NCBI GenBank assembly: GCA_036557525.1
Contig: DATBHH010000080.1
Span: 1 to 64,000 of the forward strand
Reading direction: 5' to 3'
Length of the DNA: 64,000 bases
Source: VRUE01 sp036557525
GTDB lineage: Bacteria; Actinomycetota; Thermoleophilia; Solirubrobacterales; 70-9
Positions 26,374 through 34,774 of this stretch are shown one piece after another (the stretch's first letter is position 1; every line of letters starts with the position of its first letter). The notes under the pieces were generated by a model. That model did no database searches. It had not been told where the DNA came from and saw only the letters and a list, made by a program, of their open reading frames with translations. The position numbers and the translations under genes were made by a program.

Positions 26374-27057
26374 ATGAGTGGATCGCGCCGTGAGGTATGG
26401 ACGCCGATCGCCGGGATTGCGGCCACCATCACCTTCATCGTCGGCGTTGTGATGGTTGGCAATAGCCCTGAAGGCAGCGACTCCAATGCAAAGGTGCTCG
26501 CCTGGTATGCAGACAGCGGTCATCGCACCGGCGTGATTGTCGGGGCCTACGTTCTGATGTTTTTCGGTCTCTTTCTGCTCTGGTTTGCCGCCGGCCTGCG
26601 TCAGCGCCTGCGCACCGCGGTTGGCGAAGACGGTCGTCTCGCCAACGTCGCGCTGGGGGGCGCGGTGCTCTGCGTCGCGCTGGTCTGGGGCGGAGCATTC
26701 GCCCTCGCGGCGATCCCCGCCGGGCAGTCCTTCGGCTCAGAGCCTGCGATCACCAATCCCGACCTGGCGCGGTTCCTGCCCCAGGCCGGCTTCGGCGCCA
26801 TCCTGGTCGGCGGTATGTTCGGCGCGATCGCGATGATCGACGCAGCCTCGGTCGTCGGCCTTCGCACCGGCATATTCCCGCGCTGGCTGGTTTGGCTCGG
26901 ATTTGTCTGCGGCGTCGTGCTGCTTTTCGGCGGCTTCTTCCTGCCGGCGATCGCCCTGCCGGTTTGGTTGATCGCGATGAGTATCTTTCTGTTCCGCGGC
27001 TCAGAGGAGGGGCCGTCCGCAAACGGGCGCTCCGCAGCGGTCCAGCCGGCTCCATAG
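26374..27057 (+). CDS. Integral membrane protein, function unknown
   Basis: A 227-residue protein with about six transmembrane helices (IAGIAATITFIVGVVMVG, GVIVGAYVLMFFGLFLLWFA, VALGGAVLCVALVWGGAFAL, and three more in the C-terminal half). It resembles DUF4386-like membrane proteins; no catalytic residues are seen. AAGGAGAG lies 6 nt upstream of ATG 26374. It begins just beyond a tRNA-Arg remnant, and its codon use is less GC-rich than the chromosomal core genes, consistent with acquired DNA. Confidence 0.7.
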   Translation: MSGSRREVWTPIAGIAATITFIVGVVMVGNSPEGSDSNAKVLAWYADSGHRTGVIVGAYVLMFFGLFLLWFAAGLRQRLRTAVGEDGRLANVALGGAVLCVALVWGGAFALAAIPAGQSFGSEPAITNPDLARFLPQAGFGAILVGGMFGAIAMIDAASVVGLRTGIFPRWLVWLGFVCGVVLLFGGFFLPAIALPVWLIAMSIFLFRGSEEGPSANGRSAAVQPAP

Positions 27058-27111
27058 CTGGGAGGCCTCCTGAAGCGTGGTGTCGCCGCTCGCCCGCGCT
27101 AGCTTGCAGAG

Positions 27112-28356
27112 ATGACGGGAGGGCCCGACCCGCTTGGCGGAGGACCGAATCACCGGCGCCGCCCCTGGATCGTGCTCGCCCTGCTGATCCTGCTCTTCCT
27201 CGCTGGGGCGGCGATCGTCCGCGCCGAGACCAAGGCGACGCCTCGAGTCGTCTTGCATCGCACCATCCCCGCGCTGCTGCACCTTCCCGGCAAGCCCTTC
27301 CACCCTGCCTGGCCGCGTGAAGGGCAGGCTGCGGTCGGGATCGAGGGACTCGCCAGCTTCGGGACCCACGGGCAGCAGGTCCCGGTTCCGATCGCGAGCG
27401 TCGCCAAGGTGATGACCGCCTACCTGACCCTCAGGAAGCACCCGCTGGTACCGGGCCGGGAAGGGTTTCGGATCCGGATCAGCCAGGCCGACGTCGATGA
27501 CCTGCACGAACGGATCGCGCGCGATGAGTCGGTTGCGGAGGTGCGCGCCGGCGAGAGCCTCAGTGAGCGCGAGGCGCTCGAGGAGCTGCTGCTTCCCTCG
27601 GCCAACAACGTCGCCGCCCTGCTCGCCGTTCGCGATGCAGGCAGCATCGGGTCCTTCGTCGCCCAGATGAACAGCGCCGCGGCCAAACTCGGTATGCGCC
27701 ACACCCAGTACACCGATCCCAGCGGCTTCAAGGCCAGCACCGTCTCGACCGCGAGCGACCAGATGAAGCTCGCGCGCGAGGCCATGTCAGACCCGACATT
27801 TGCCCGGATCGTCGCGATGCGATCGGCAGAGCTGCCGGTCGCGGGCCGGGTCGTCAACTCGAACGAGTTGGTGGGCCACCACGGCTATCTGGGGATCAAG
27901 ACCGGCTCCGACGAAGCGGCAGGAGGCTGCCTGCTCTTTGCCCGGCGAATCCAGGCGGGGAGCCGCACGCTGATGGTCCTCGGTGCGGTCTTCGGCCAGC
28001 ACCACGGCGAATTGCTCGAGGGGGCCCTTGCCAGCGCAAATCGGCTCGCGAGCTCCCTTGCCGCCGAGTTCCGTGTCAGGACCGCGATCCCGGCCGGGGC
28101 CAAGGTCCTTGTCGCCCGCAGCCCGGACCTTCACACGGTGGACGGGATCACGGCAGCGCCGGTGCGCCAGCTGGGTTGGTCCGGCATGCCGGTCCGGGTG
28201 AGGTTGAGGATGGCGGCGCCCGGCAGCTCGGTCGCCGACCGCCAACGGCTCGCCACTCTGACGGCCCACGGGACCAGCGTCACCAGGGTTCCCGTCATCG
28301 CCGGCGAAGCGTTGCCCGCTCCATCGGTCGAGTGGCGGCTGATGCACCTTCCGTGA
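27112..28356 (+). CDS. D-alanyl-D-alanine carboxypeptidase (peptidase S11)
   Basis: A 414-residue membrane-anchored penicillin-binding protein that trims the terminal D-Ala of peptidoglycan stem peptides. An N-terminal anchor (WIVLALLILLFLAGAAIV) precedes the catalytic domain, with SVAK as the SxxK nucleophile motif near residue 100, SANN as SxN near 163, and KTGSDEAAGG as KTG near 263. The C-terminal 110 residues are a beta domain as in DacA-type enzymes. It lies 54 bp after the membrane-protein gene and 6 bp before the next frame, so these genes may form one transcript. Confidence 0.92.
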   Translation: MTGGPDPLGGGPNHRRRPWIVLALLILLFLAGAAIVRAETKATPRVVLHRTIPALLHLPGKPFHPAWPREGQAAVGIEGLASFGTHGQQVPVPIASVAKVMTAYLTLRKHPLVPGREGFRIRISQADVDDLHERIARDESVAEVRAGESLSEREALEELLLPSANNVAALLAVRDAGSIGSFVAQMNSAAAKLGMRHTQYTDPSGFKASTVSTASDQMKLAREAMSDPTFARIVAMRSAELPVAGRVVNSNELVGHHGYLGIKTGSDEAAGGCLLFARRIQAGSRTLMVLGAVFGQHHGELLEGALASANRLASSLAAEFRVRTAIPAGAKVLVARSPDLHTVDGITAAPVRQLGWSGMPVRVRLRMAAPGSSVADRQRLATLTAHGTSVTRVPVIAGEALPAPSVEWRLMHLP

Positions 28357-28362
28357 GCAAGT

Positions 28363-30369
28363 GTGGCGATGGCAAGAGGATCAGCGTTCGCCGTCACCCA
28401 TTCTGAAGGTTGGCCGCCGCTGAGCGCGGTGGTTGACGAGGAGGCGGCTAAGCTTGATGCCCTGAGGTCGAGACGTTCAACCGATCGGTGGCGCAGACGT
28501 GTACGCGGCGCAAATCGGGCAGCCCTGGCGCTCGCGTTGGGGCTCTCGCTCACCGGCAGCCCGTCGGCTGATGCCCGAGGCATCCTCTTCGCCTCGAACT
28601 CGGGCTCGCTTGGTGGGATCGAAAGCATCACCCCGTTCACGGTGAATGGGGATGGCAGCCTCGTCCCCCAGAAAGTCGTTTCGGTCGGAGACCGCCCCGA
28701 AGGCATGGCGATCACCCCCGATGGCCGCTTCCTATACGTGGCGACAAGTGTCTCGCCGGGCGTTCGCGGCTACGCGATCGGCCAGGGCGGTGCCCTCACC
28801 GAGGTATCCGGGTCGCCGTTCAAAAGCGAAGGGATCGACACCTCCGGCGTCGCCGTTGCGCCCTCCGGCGACAGGCTCTTCGTCACGAATCGCGGCACCG
28901 GGCTCAACAACGCGGCGGATCCGGGTTCAGTAGCGGTCTACGACATCGACCCCGCCAGTGGCTCGCTGACCCCCGTGGGCGGTTCTCCGTTCGGGGTCAC
29001 GGGACTCGAGGATCCGGACGGCATCGCGGTTGCACCCGACGGAAGCCACGTGTTTGTCACCGGAGACGCCGCGGGCCCGACCTTCGACCCGCGGGTGGCG
29101 GTTTTCGAAATCGCTCCCGGCACCGGCTTCATCAGCCAGGTCGGGGGGTCCCCATTCGCGAGCGGGTCCAAACAGGCGGTCCCGATAGTCGTATCTCCGA
29201 ATGGAAAGCGAGTCTTCGTCGGCAACGTGAATCTGGTTTCGGGAAACACCATCTCGGTGCTGGATGTGAACCAGGAAACCGGTGCCCTCAGCCCGGTCCT
29301 CGGGTCGCCCTTCGCAACCGCAGGGACGGCGCCCGTAGGGCTCGCCATGACCCCGGACGGCTCGCGGTTGCTCTCGGGTGAGCGGGCGGCCGGGTTCGCC
29401 AGGGGAGTATCGGTATACGACCTCTTCGCCAGCGGGGTAATTACCCCGATTTTCGGCTCCCCATTCAGCACGGACGAAAGAGAAGTGAGGGGAGCGGCCG
29501 TATCCGCGGACGGCCGCAGGGTCTACGCAATGACGAGCGCCGAACCCGGTGTCGTGATGGGATTCTCGATCGAAGGAGGGGGCGAGCTTTCGCCCCTCGC
29601 CGGCTCTCCCTATCCGACCGGTGACCAATTCTCCGGAAGTTTCCCGATCGCGATCGTCCCCACCCAGACTCCTCGACCCGCCTTCGGGCCGTCGACCACG
29701 GAGCTGGGTGACCCGACGGCGTTCGATGCGTCTGCGACGACGGTCGACGGAGGGGAGGCGACCAGCTTCGACTGGGACTTCGGTGACGGCACAAAGCTGG
29801 CGGACGGCGGTCCGAGACCAACCCACACCTACGCCGCGCTCGGCACGTACCGGGTCACCCTGACGGTGAGGAACGATTGCGCGAGCGACGCCGTCTTCAC
29901 AGGCAACACCGTCTTCACCGGGCAGACCGCCCTCTGCAACGGGCCTCCGACGGCAACATCGGCCAGGACGCTCGCGGTCGTCGATTCGAAGGCGCCGGTC
30001 ATCAGCGGGCTGGCCATCGCCGGGCGCTTTGCACCGGGCTCCAAGCCGACCGCGAAGTCGGCCGTGGCATCGGCAGCGAAGCGAATACGGCGAGGGGCGA
30101 AGATCCGCTACTCGCTGTCCGAGACGGCGCAGACGACGATCGTGTTCGAGCGGAAGTCCAAGACCGGGAGGAGGAAGCGCTTCAAGAAGGTTGGCACCCT
30201 GACCCGCCGGGGCAAGGAGGGGCGGAACGTCGTGCCGTTCTCAGGACGGATCGGACGCCGCCCGCTGGCGCCTGGCCGCTATCGCCTGGTGGTGACGGCG
30301 ACCGACGGGTCCGGGAACACCTCGAAGCAGAAGCGAAAGGGCTTTTCGATCGTACCGGCGCCGCGTTGA
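28363..30369 (+). CDS. Secreted beta-propeller protein with PKD domain
   Basis: A 668-residue exported protein. Residues 70-430 contain seven YVTN/lactonase-like repeats (MAITPDGRFLYVATS, GVAVAPSGDRLFVTN, GIAVAPDGSHVFVTG and so on). Residues 440-530 are a PKD domain (SFDWDFGDGTKLADGG, THTYAALGTYRVTLTV). The last 110 residues are the basic C-terminal domain shared with 24678. The signal-like segment (AALALALGLSLTGSPSADA) begins about 50 residues in, so the true start may be downstream, for example GTG codons near 28430. The role is unknown. Confidence 0.75.
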   Translation: MAMARGSAFAVTHSEGWPPLSAVVDEEAAKLDALRSRRSTDRWRRRVRGANRAALALALGLSLTGSPSADARGILFASNSGSLGGIESITPFTVNGDGSLVPQKVVSVGDRPEGMAITPDGRFLYVATSVSPGVRGYAIGQGGALTEVSGSPFKSEGIDTSGVAVAPSGDRLFVTNRGTGLNNAADPGSVAVYDIDPASGSLTPVGGSPFGVTGLEDPDGIAVAPDGSHVFVTGDAAGPTFDPRVAVFEIAPGTGFISQVGGSPFASGSKQAVPIVVSPNGKRVFVGNVNLVSGNTISVLDVNQETGALSPVLGSPFATAGTAPVGLAMTPDGSRLLSGERAAGFARGVSVYDLFASGVITPIFGSPFSTDEREVRGAAVSADGRRVYAMTSAEPGVVMGFSIEGGGELSPLAGSPYPTGDQFSGSFPIAIVPTQTPRPAFGPSTTELGDPTAFDASATTVDGGEATSFDWDFGDGTKLADGGPRPTHTYAALGTYRVTLTVRNDCASDAVFTGNTVFTGQTALCNGPPTATSARTLAVVDSKAPVISGLAIAGRFAPGSKPTAKSAVASAAKRIRRGAKIRYSLSETAQTTIVFERKSKTGRRKRFKKVGTLTRRGKEGRNVVPFSGRIGRRPLAPGRYRLVVTATDGSGNTSKQKRKGFSIVPAPR

Positions 30370-30407
30370 CGCGAACGTAGGCGGCATTGGGCTGGCCTCC
30401 TTCGCGC

Positions 30408-30463
30408 GCTTCGGTGGATGCGAAAGTCGCCGGTCAGCAGGGCTATTTCGCCGGAATTGGCTC
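30408..30463 (+). repeat. Dispersed non-coding repeat, copy 2
   Basis: This is the second copy of the 54-56 nt element described at 26127-26180. It begins 38 bp after the propeller-gene stop and ends 9 bp before the stop of the minus-strand collagen-like gene. The inner GCGAAA and TTTCGC are inverted repeats. Confidence 0.6.
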
Positions 30464-30472
30464 TGAATTCGG

Positions 30473-31165
30473 CTACGACAGAGGCCCGACCCAGTGCATC
30501 GAGAAGTGCGGCCCCCGGGAGCCATCGGTGCCTTCGACGGCGAGAGAGCCGCCGCTGGTCTGCTCGACCTCGGCGACCACGTATTCGCCGGCGCGGAGTG
30601 CGACCAAGCCCGAGACCGAGAGGCTCGTGGGAGCGGGGCTGGGCACGGCGTTCGAGAGCTGAACCGCCGGCGGGCTGTTGTCGTTTTCCTTCACCTCGAC
30701 CTTGAGCTGCCGGAAGCCGTTGGAGTTGGCCGCGAAGCTGACGTTCGCCGAGACCTGGTAGATGCCGTCGACGGGCGCCGTCAGCCGCGGCCCGCTTCCG
30801 GTGTGCATCTCGGCGGTGTCGAATTCCTCGGCGTCGAAATCGAGTGGCACGACGGTGTTGGTGTTGAACGATTGAGGTTCGTCATTGGTCACGCTGGCCG
30901 CGATCGTCCTCGTCGGTCCGGGGGGGCCGGGGGGACCCACGGGGCCGGGGTTGCCGGCGGGCAGGCTGCCGGCCTTGAAGTCGCGCGCTTCCAGGGATCC
31001 GTTCTTGACCTTCGGCGAGGTCACCGAGTTCTTCCTCAACTGCTTGGCGCCGACGCTGTTCCTCGGCAGATGGGTGGCCGCATAGGAGGCGCCGCCGAGG
31101 GCGACAAAGAGCGCGACCCCCGCGAGCACGTTGGCAAAGCTCAAGCGAGTTCGAAGCCACCGCAC
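30473..31165 (-). CDS. Exported protein with collagen-like and C1q/TNF-like domains
   Basis: A 230-residue protein. The GTG start at 31165 gives a leader with VLAGVALFVALGGASYA, followed by LPRNSVGAKQLRKNSVTSPK, the family repeat shared with the gene ending at 45465. Residues 70-85 are a short collagen-type run (GNPGPVGPPGPPGP). Residues 88-230 resemble a C1q/TNF jelly roll (DGIYQVSANVSFAANSNG, LRAGEYVVAEVEQ, HFSMHWVG). Such domains trimerise, so a surface trimer is likely. No function is known. Confidence 0.75.
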   Translation of the reverse strand: MRWLRTRLSFANVLAGVALFVALGGASYAATHLPRNSVGAKQLRKNSVTSPKVKNGSLEARDFKAGSLPAGNPGPVGPPGPPGPTRTIAASVTNDEPQSFNTNTVVPLDFDAEEFDTAEMHTGSGPRLTAPVDGIYQVSANVSFAANSNGFRQLKVEVKENDNSPPAVQLSNAVPSPAPTSLSVSGLVALRAGEYVVAEVEQTSGGSLAVEGTDGSRGPHFSMHWVGPLS

Positions 31166-31205
31166 GAGCCGATCTTAAGGCGTGCCCGACGCGATCGCCA
31201 ATCGA

Positions 31206-31222
31206 AGGTTCGAATCCTGTCG
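31206..31222 (+). pseudogene. Short tRNA-Arg T-arm remnant
   Basis: AGGTTCGAATCCTGTCG is identical to 24506-24522 of tRNA-Arg, covering most of the T arm. Flanks do not match. At 17 nt this is the weakest of the remnants, because T arms are similar among many tRNAs. Its position between genes in the same interval is the supporting argument. Confidence 0.4.
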
Positions 31223-31311
31223 AGACCCGGGCCGGATTTCAGTCGCTACGCTGAGGGCCGGGTCGCGGTTGTGCGGGAATTTCGGCTCAAATCCAAGGAG
31301 CGGAGTGCAGC

Positions 31312-31743
31312 ATGAGCATCGACGAGGACCAGATGGTCCTGGCCCACTTCATCGTCGCCGAGGACATCGAGCGGTCCCGCCGCTTCTACACCGAGGTCCT
31401 CGGAGGCAGGACGGTGATCGGGGGCGAGGCGGGCGACCAGGTGACCTACGTTGCCCTTGCCAACAGCTGGATCATCATCAACGTCGGGGGCGGCCCGACC
31501 GACGACAAGCCCACGGTTACCCTCGAGACGCCGCCCGACCCCGACCGGGTGTCGAGCTTCCTCAACATCCGGGTCGCCGACATCCAATCCGTCTACGAGG
31601 AGTGGAAAGGGCGTGGTGCCGAGTTCCTGACGCCGCCCAAGCAGCATGAGACGGAGCTCCGTTGCTACGTCCGGGACCCCGACGGCTACATCATCGAGGT
31701 CGGCCAGACGACGCTGGCGCGGGGTTGGCGCCCCCCGTCTTGA
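31312..31743 (+). CDS. Glyoxalase/VOC-family protein
   Basis: A 143-residue single-module vicinal oxygen chelate protein. It has the betaalphabetabetabeta pattern: VLAHFIVAEDIERSRRFYTE, then the second half SFLNIRVADIQSVYEEWKGR and CYVRDPDGYIIEVGQTT, with Glu in YIIEVG as one metal ligand. His in LAHFIV is a likely second ligand. Functions in this family range from glyoxalase to dioxygenase and antibiotic binding, so only the fold is called. AAGGAGCGGAG is upstream of ATG 31312. Confidence 0.85.
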   Translation: MSIDEDQMVLAHFIVAEDIERSRRFYTEVLGGRTVIGGEAGDQVTYVALANSWIIINVGGGPTDDKPTVTLETPPDPDRVSSFLNIRVADIQSVYEEWKGRGAEFLTPPKQHETELRCYVRDPDGYIIEVGQTTLARGWRPPS

Positions 31744-31878
31744 GCTCACTCTGCCAACCAAACTGCCCCGCCGGCACGGCTCAGGGCACGCCTTGACAGG
31801 CCCGTGGTCGGCTGAAAGGGTCAGCCTGTCGTGGGACTGCCACCGAGTGAGGAGCGCACCCACCGACGGACCCGGGCA

Positions 31879-33006
31879 ATGCACCTGGCCGTTCTCGTCG
31901 CGGTGCTTGGCGCGATGGTTCTGCCGGCGAGCGCGGGTGCGTTCATCTATTGGGCGAACACAGGAACGACGATCGGTCGGGCGAACACCGATGGCAGCGG
32001 GGCGAATCCGAATTTCCTCGCCTCCGGCCAAGCCTGTGGCGTCGCGGTCGATCGGGCCCACATCTATTGGACCGGCAATGCGAACGGCATGATCGGTGCC
32101 GGCACGATCGGTCGTGCCAATCTCGACGGCAGCGCCCCCGAACCGAACTTCATAACCGGCGCCAGCAATCCGTGCGGCCTCGCCGTCGACGGAGCCCATA
32201 TCTACTGGTCCAACGACGTCGCGACCGGCACGATCGGTCGCGCCAACCTCGACGGCACCGGCGTCGACCAGAGCTTCGTTCCCACCGAAGGCTATGCCTG
32301 CGGCGTGGCTGTCGATGGCTCCCATCTGTACTGGGCAAACCGCGATTTCGGCACGATTGGACGGGCCAATCTCGACGGTAGCGCGGTCTCCGTAAGCCAG
32401 AGCTTCATAGCCGGAGGCAGCGACGACGTCTGCGGCGTCGCCGTAGATGCCGCCCATGTCTACTGGGCCAACTTCAAATCCGGCACGATCGGCCGCGCCG
32501 ATCTCGACCGCAATCCCGGGAGCGTGAACCAGAGCTTCGTTACGACCAAAGGCTACGCCTGCGGCGTGGCGGTCGACAGCTCCTCCATCTACTGGGCCAA
32601 CCCGCTCGGAAACACGATCGGGAGGGCGAATCTCGATGCCACCGGCGTCAACGAAAGCCTCACCTCCGCCAACATCCCCTGCTGGGTCGCGGCGGACCTT
32701 CCGCCGCTTCCGGCACCCGGTCCGCCGGACACGGCCATCATCCGCTCGAAGGTCAAGCGCAGGGCCCGCAAGGCCAGGTTCACCTTCAGTGGCTCGGGGG
32801 GCAGTGGCGCCCTCAGCTTCCAGTGCAAGCTGGACAAAGGGCCCTTCCGTACCTGCACCTCGCCAAAGAGGTACAAACATCTTCGGCCGGGGAAACACAT
32901 CTTCGAGGTGCGGGCGGTTGACTCGACCGGGCAGATCGACCCGAGCCCCGCCAGCCATAAATTCGGGATCTCCCATAAGAGGAAGAGACACAAGATCCAC
33001 AGGTAG
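31879..33006 (+). CDS. Secreted YWTD-like beta-propeller protein
   Basis: A 375-residue exported protein; MHLAVLVAVLGAMVLPASAG is the signal peptide when ATG 31879 is used (an in-frame start at 31831 would put 16 residues before it). Six tandem repeats of about 43 residues follow, each carrying CGVAVD..., IYWAN and GTIGRANLDG, as in LDL-receptor-type propellers. The last 100 residues form an Ig-like domain with a likely disulfide (FQCKLDKGPFRTCTSPKRYK, FEVRAVDSTGQIDPSPASHK). The conserved Cys in each blade is unusual. The role is unknown. Confidence 0.78.
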   Translation: MHLAVLVAVLGAMVLPASAGAFIYWANTGTTIGRANTDGSGANPNFLASGQACGVAVDRAHIYWTGNANGMIGAGTIGRANLDGSAPEPNFITGASNPCGLAVDGAHIYWSNDVATGTIGRANLDGTGVDQSFVPTEGYACGVAVDGSHLYWANRDFGTIGRANLDGSAVSVSQSFIAGGSDDVCGVAVDAAHVYWANFKSGTIGRADLDRNPGSVNQSFVTTKGYACGVAVDSSSIYWANPLGNTIGRANLDATGVNESLTSANIPCWVAADLPPLPAPGPPDTAIIRSKVKRRARKARFTFSGSGGSGALSFQCKLDKGPFRTCTSPKRYKHLRPGKHIFEVRAVDSTGQIDPSPASHKFGISHKRKRHKIHR

Positions 33007-33069
33007 ACGGAAGGGGCGACAAAAGCCTTCAGCCGGCTTGCCCGGGCTGGGCTCAAATGCGACCAGTGG

Positions 33070-33099
33070 TTGGACTATTGGTAGAACCATTGGTACCAT
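33070..33099 (+). promoter_or_regulatory. Promoter with overlapping palindromes before the TetR gene
   Basis: TTGGAC at 33070-33075 and TACCAT at 33094-33099 are spaced by 18 nt. The predicted transcription start falls at about 33106, the GTG start codon, implying a leaderless mRNA. TGGTAGAACCA (33080-33090 approximately) and TGGTACCA (33091-33098) are palindromic, and ATTGGTA occurs twice. These would suit autoregulation by the TetR protein. Confidence 0.5.
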
Positions 33100-33105
33100 C
33101 ACCTG

Positions 33106-33795
33106 GTGTCCGCGAGTCGAGTAAGGAGAAGCGCGACGCGACGCGAGCGCCGCAGCCAGCGCGAGCAAGCGATCGTCACGGCGGCACGCACGCTCCTGGA
33201 CGAGCGCGGCTGGAGCGACGCGCCCGTCCAGAAGATCGCCCATGCCGCCGGCATGCACAAACCGGACGTCTATCGCACCTTCGACTCCAAGGAGGAGATC
33301 TTCGTCTTGACGCTCGCCGATTACCTCGCCGAGCTCGAGGGCCGCAGCGCCGCGGCGCGTGAACCCAAAGACCCGGCCGCCGCGCTTCGGCAAGCCTGTC
33401 TCCGCTACGTCGAGTTCTGCCTCGAGTACCCCGCCTTCATGGACTGTGCGTTGTCGCTCATGCATCGGCCCGCCGACGGATTGCGCGAGCAGGTCTCCGA
33501 CGCGGTCTGGGTTCGCCTCGGCAAGGCGATGGCCGCCTGCGTGGGCCGGCTGGAGCGGATTCTCGCCGCCGGCGCCGAGCGCGGGGTGTTCGCGATCGAG
33601 GACCCCACCTTCACGGCCAACCTGCTGTGTACGCAGATGCTCGGTTCGATGCAGCTGGCGCGCATCGGCGCCGGCGTGCGCGAGGTGGCGCCCGGAGTCG
33701 CCGCCACCTTCGAAGTCAAGCCCGAGCGCGTCCGCGATGCCTGTGTCGGGGATGTGCTGACCGCGGCGCGAAACCCCGAGGGGGCTTCGGCGTGA
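33106..33795 (+). CDS. TetR-family transcriptional regulator
   Basis: A 229-residue regulator with an N-terminal helix-turn-helix (IVTAARTLLDERGWSDAPVQ, KIAHAAGMHKPDVYRTFDSK, residues 20-70) and a helical ligand domain. The GTG at 33106 coincides with the predicted transcription start. It overlaps the downstream alpha/beta hydrolase by 4 bp (GTGA), so it most likely controls that hydrolase and itself. The ligand is unknown. Confidence 0.9.
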   Translation: MSASRVRRSATRRERRSQREQAIVTAARTLLDERGWSDAPVQKIAHAAGMHKPDVYRTFDSKEEIFVLTLADYLAELEGRSAAAREPKDPAAALRQACLRYVEFCLEYPAFMDCALSLMHRPADGLREQVSDAVWVRLGKAMAACVGRLERILAAGAERGVFAIEDPTFTANLLCTQMLGSMQLARIGAGVREVAPGVAATFEVKPERVRDACVGDVLTAARNPEGASA

Positions 33796-34697
33796 GCGCG
33801 ATGGAGGTCAAGACCGAAACGCTCCACGGCCGCTCGGTGAGCTACGCCGAGGCGGGCGAGGGCCCGGCCCTGCTGCTGATCCACGGCATGGGGGGGAACT
33901 TCGAAAACTGGCAGGAGGTGATCGAGCCGCTGGCGAGTAATCACACCGTGATCGCCCCTGACCTGCCCGGGCACGGCGACTCGGCGCCGGGCGGCGGTGA
34001 CTACTCCATCGGGGCGCTGGCCGCCGGCCTGCGTGATCTGCTCCTCGCGCTCGGCCATCAGCGCGTCACGCTCGTCGGGCACTCGCTCGGCGGCGGGATC
34101 GCGATGCAGTTCGCCTACCAGTTCCCGGAGATGGTCGAGCGCCTGGTGCTGGTCTCAAGCGGCGGCCTCGGCCGCGAGGTGAGCCCGATCCTGCGCGCCG
34201 CGGCGCTCCCCGGCGCCGAGCTCTTCATCTCGGCGACCGCCGGGGTCGGAGGGCGGGTCGGATCCGCGCTCGCGGGCGGCCTCGGGGCGATCGGCCTGCG
34301 ACCGAACGCCGACATCGCCGAGGTTGCGCGCGGCTATGCCTCCTTGGCCGACCCCAAGCGCCGCGCCGCATTCCTGGCCACGGTGCACTCGGTAATCGGC
34401 ACCGGTGGCCAACGGGTCAACGCCAGCGATCGCCTCTATCTGGCCGAGGCCGTTCCGGTGCTGATCGTCTGGGGCGCCCGTGATCCGATCATCCCGGCTC
34501 ACCACGGCGAGCACGCCCACCGCAACATCCCGGGCAGCCGGCTCGAGGTCTTCGAGGGAGTGGGTCACCTGCCCCAGCTCGAGGCGCCGTCGCGTTTCGT
34601 CGTCGTGCTCGAGCGGTTCCTGGCCGAGACCGAGCCGGCGCGGTTCGACCCCGAGGACTGGCGGGCCCGGTTTCAGGCCGCTAGGGCCGCCTCTTAG
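33792..34697 (+). CDS. Alpha/beta-fold hydrolase
   Basis: A 301-residue cytosolic hydrolase. The oxyanion segment LLIHGMGGNFENW is near residue 35. The nucleophile elbow VGHSLGGG supplies Ser near 101. Asp lies in WGARDPIIP and the catalytic His in GVGHLPQLEAP. The cap domain is helical. GTG 33792 (coupled to tetR, with GAGGGG upstream) is preferred; ATG 33801 is also possible. Esters, lactones or C-C bonds could be the target. Confidence 0.88.
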   Translation: MSAMEVKTETLHGRSVSYAEAGEGPALLLIHGMGGNFENWQEVIEPLASNHTVIAPDLPGHGDSAPGGGDYSIGALAAGLRDLLLALGHQRVTLVGHSLGGGIAMQFAYQFPEMVERLVLVSSGGLGREVSPILRAAALPGAELFISATAGVGGRVGSALAGGLGAIGLRPNADIAEVARGYASLADPKRRAAFLATVHSVIGTGGQRVNASDRLYLAEAVPVLIVWGARDPIIPAHHGEHAHRNIPGSRLEVFEGVGHLPQLEAPSRFVVVLERFLAETEPARFDPEDWRARFQAARAAS

Positions 34698-34774
34698 GCC
34701 GAGGGTGGCGGGGGAACACCGCATCGGGTTCGACCGAGGTTGTCCACGCGGCTTCGGCGCGCCTAGGATGGGGT

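Noticed and set aside
31980..32680. Regularly spaced DNA repeats that might suggest a CRISPR array
   Set aside because: The period is about 130 bp, the units keep the reading frame, and they encode the YWTD-like propeller blades. No short identical repeats with unique spacers occur anywhere in the window.
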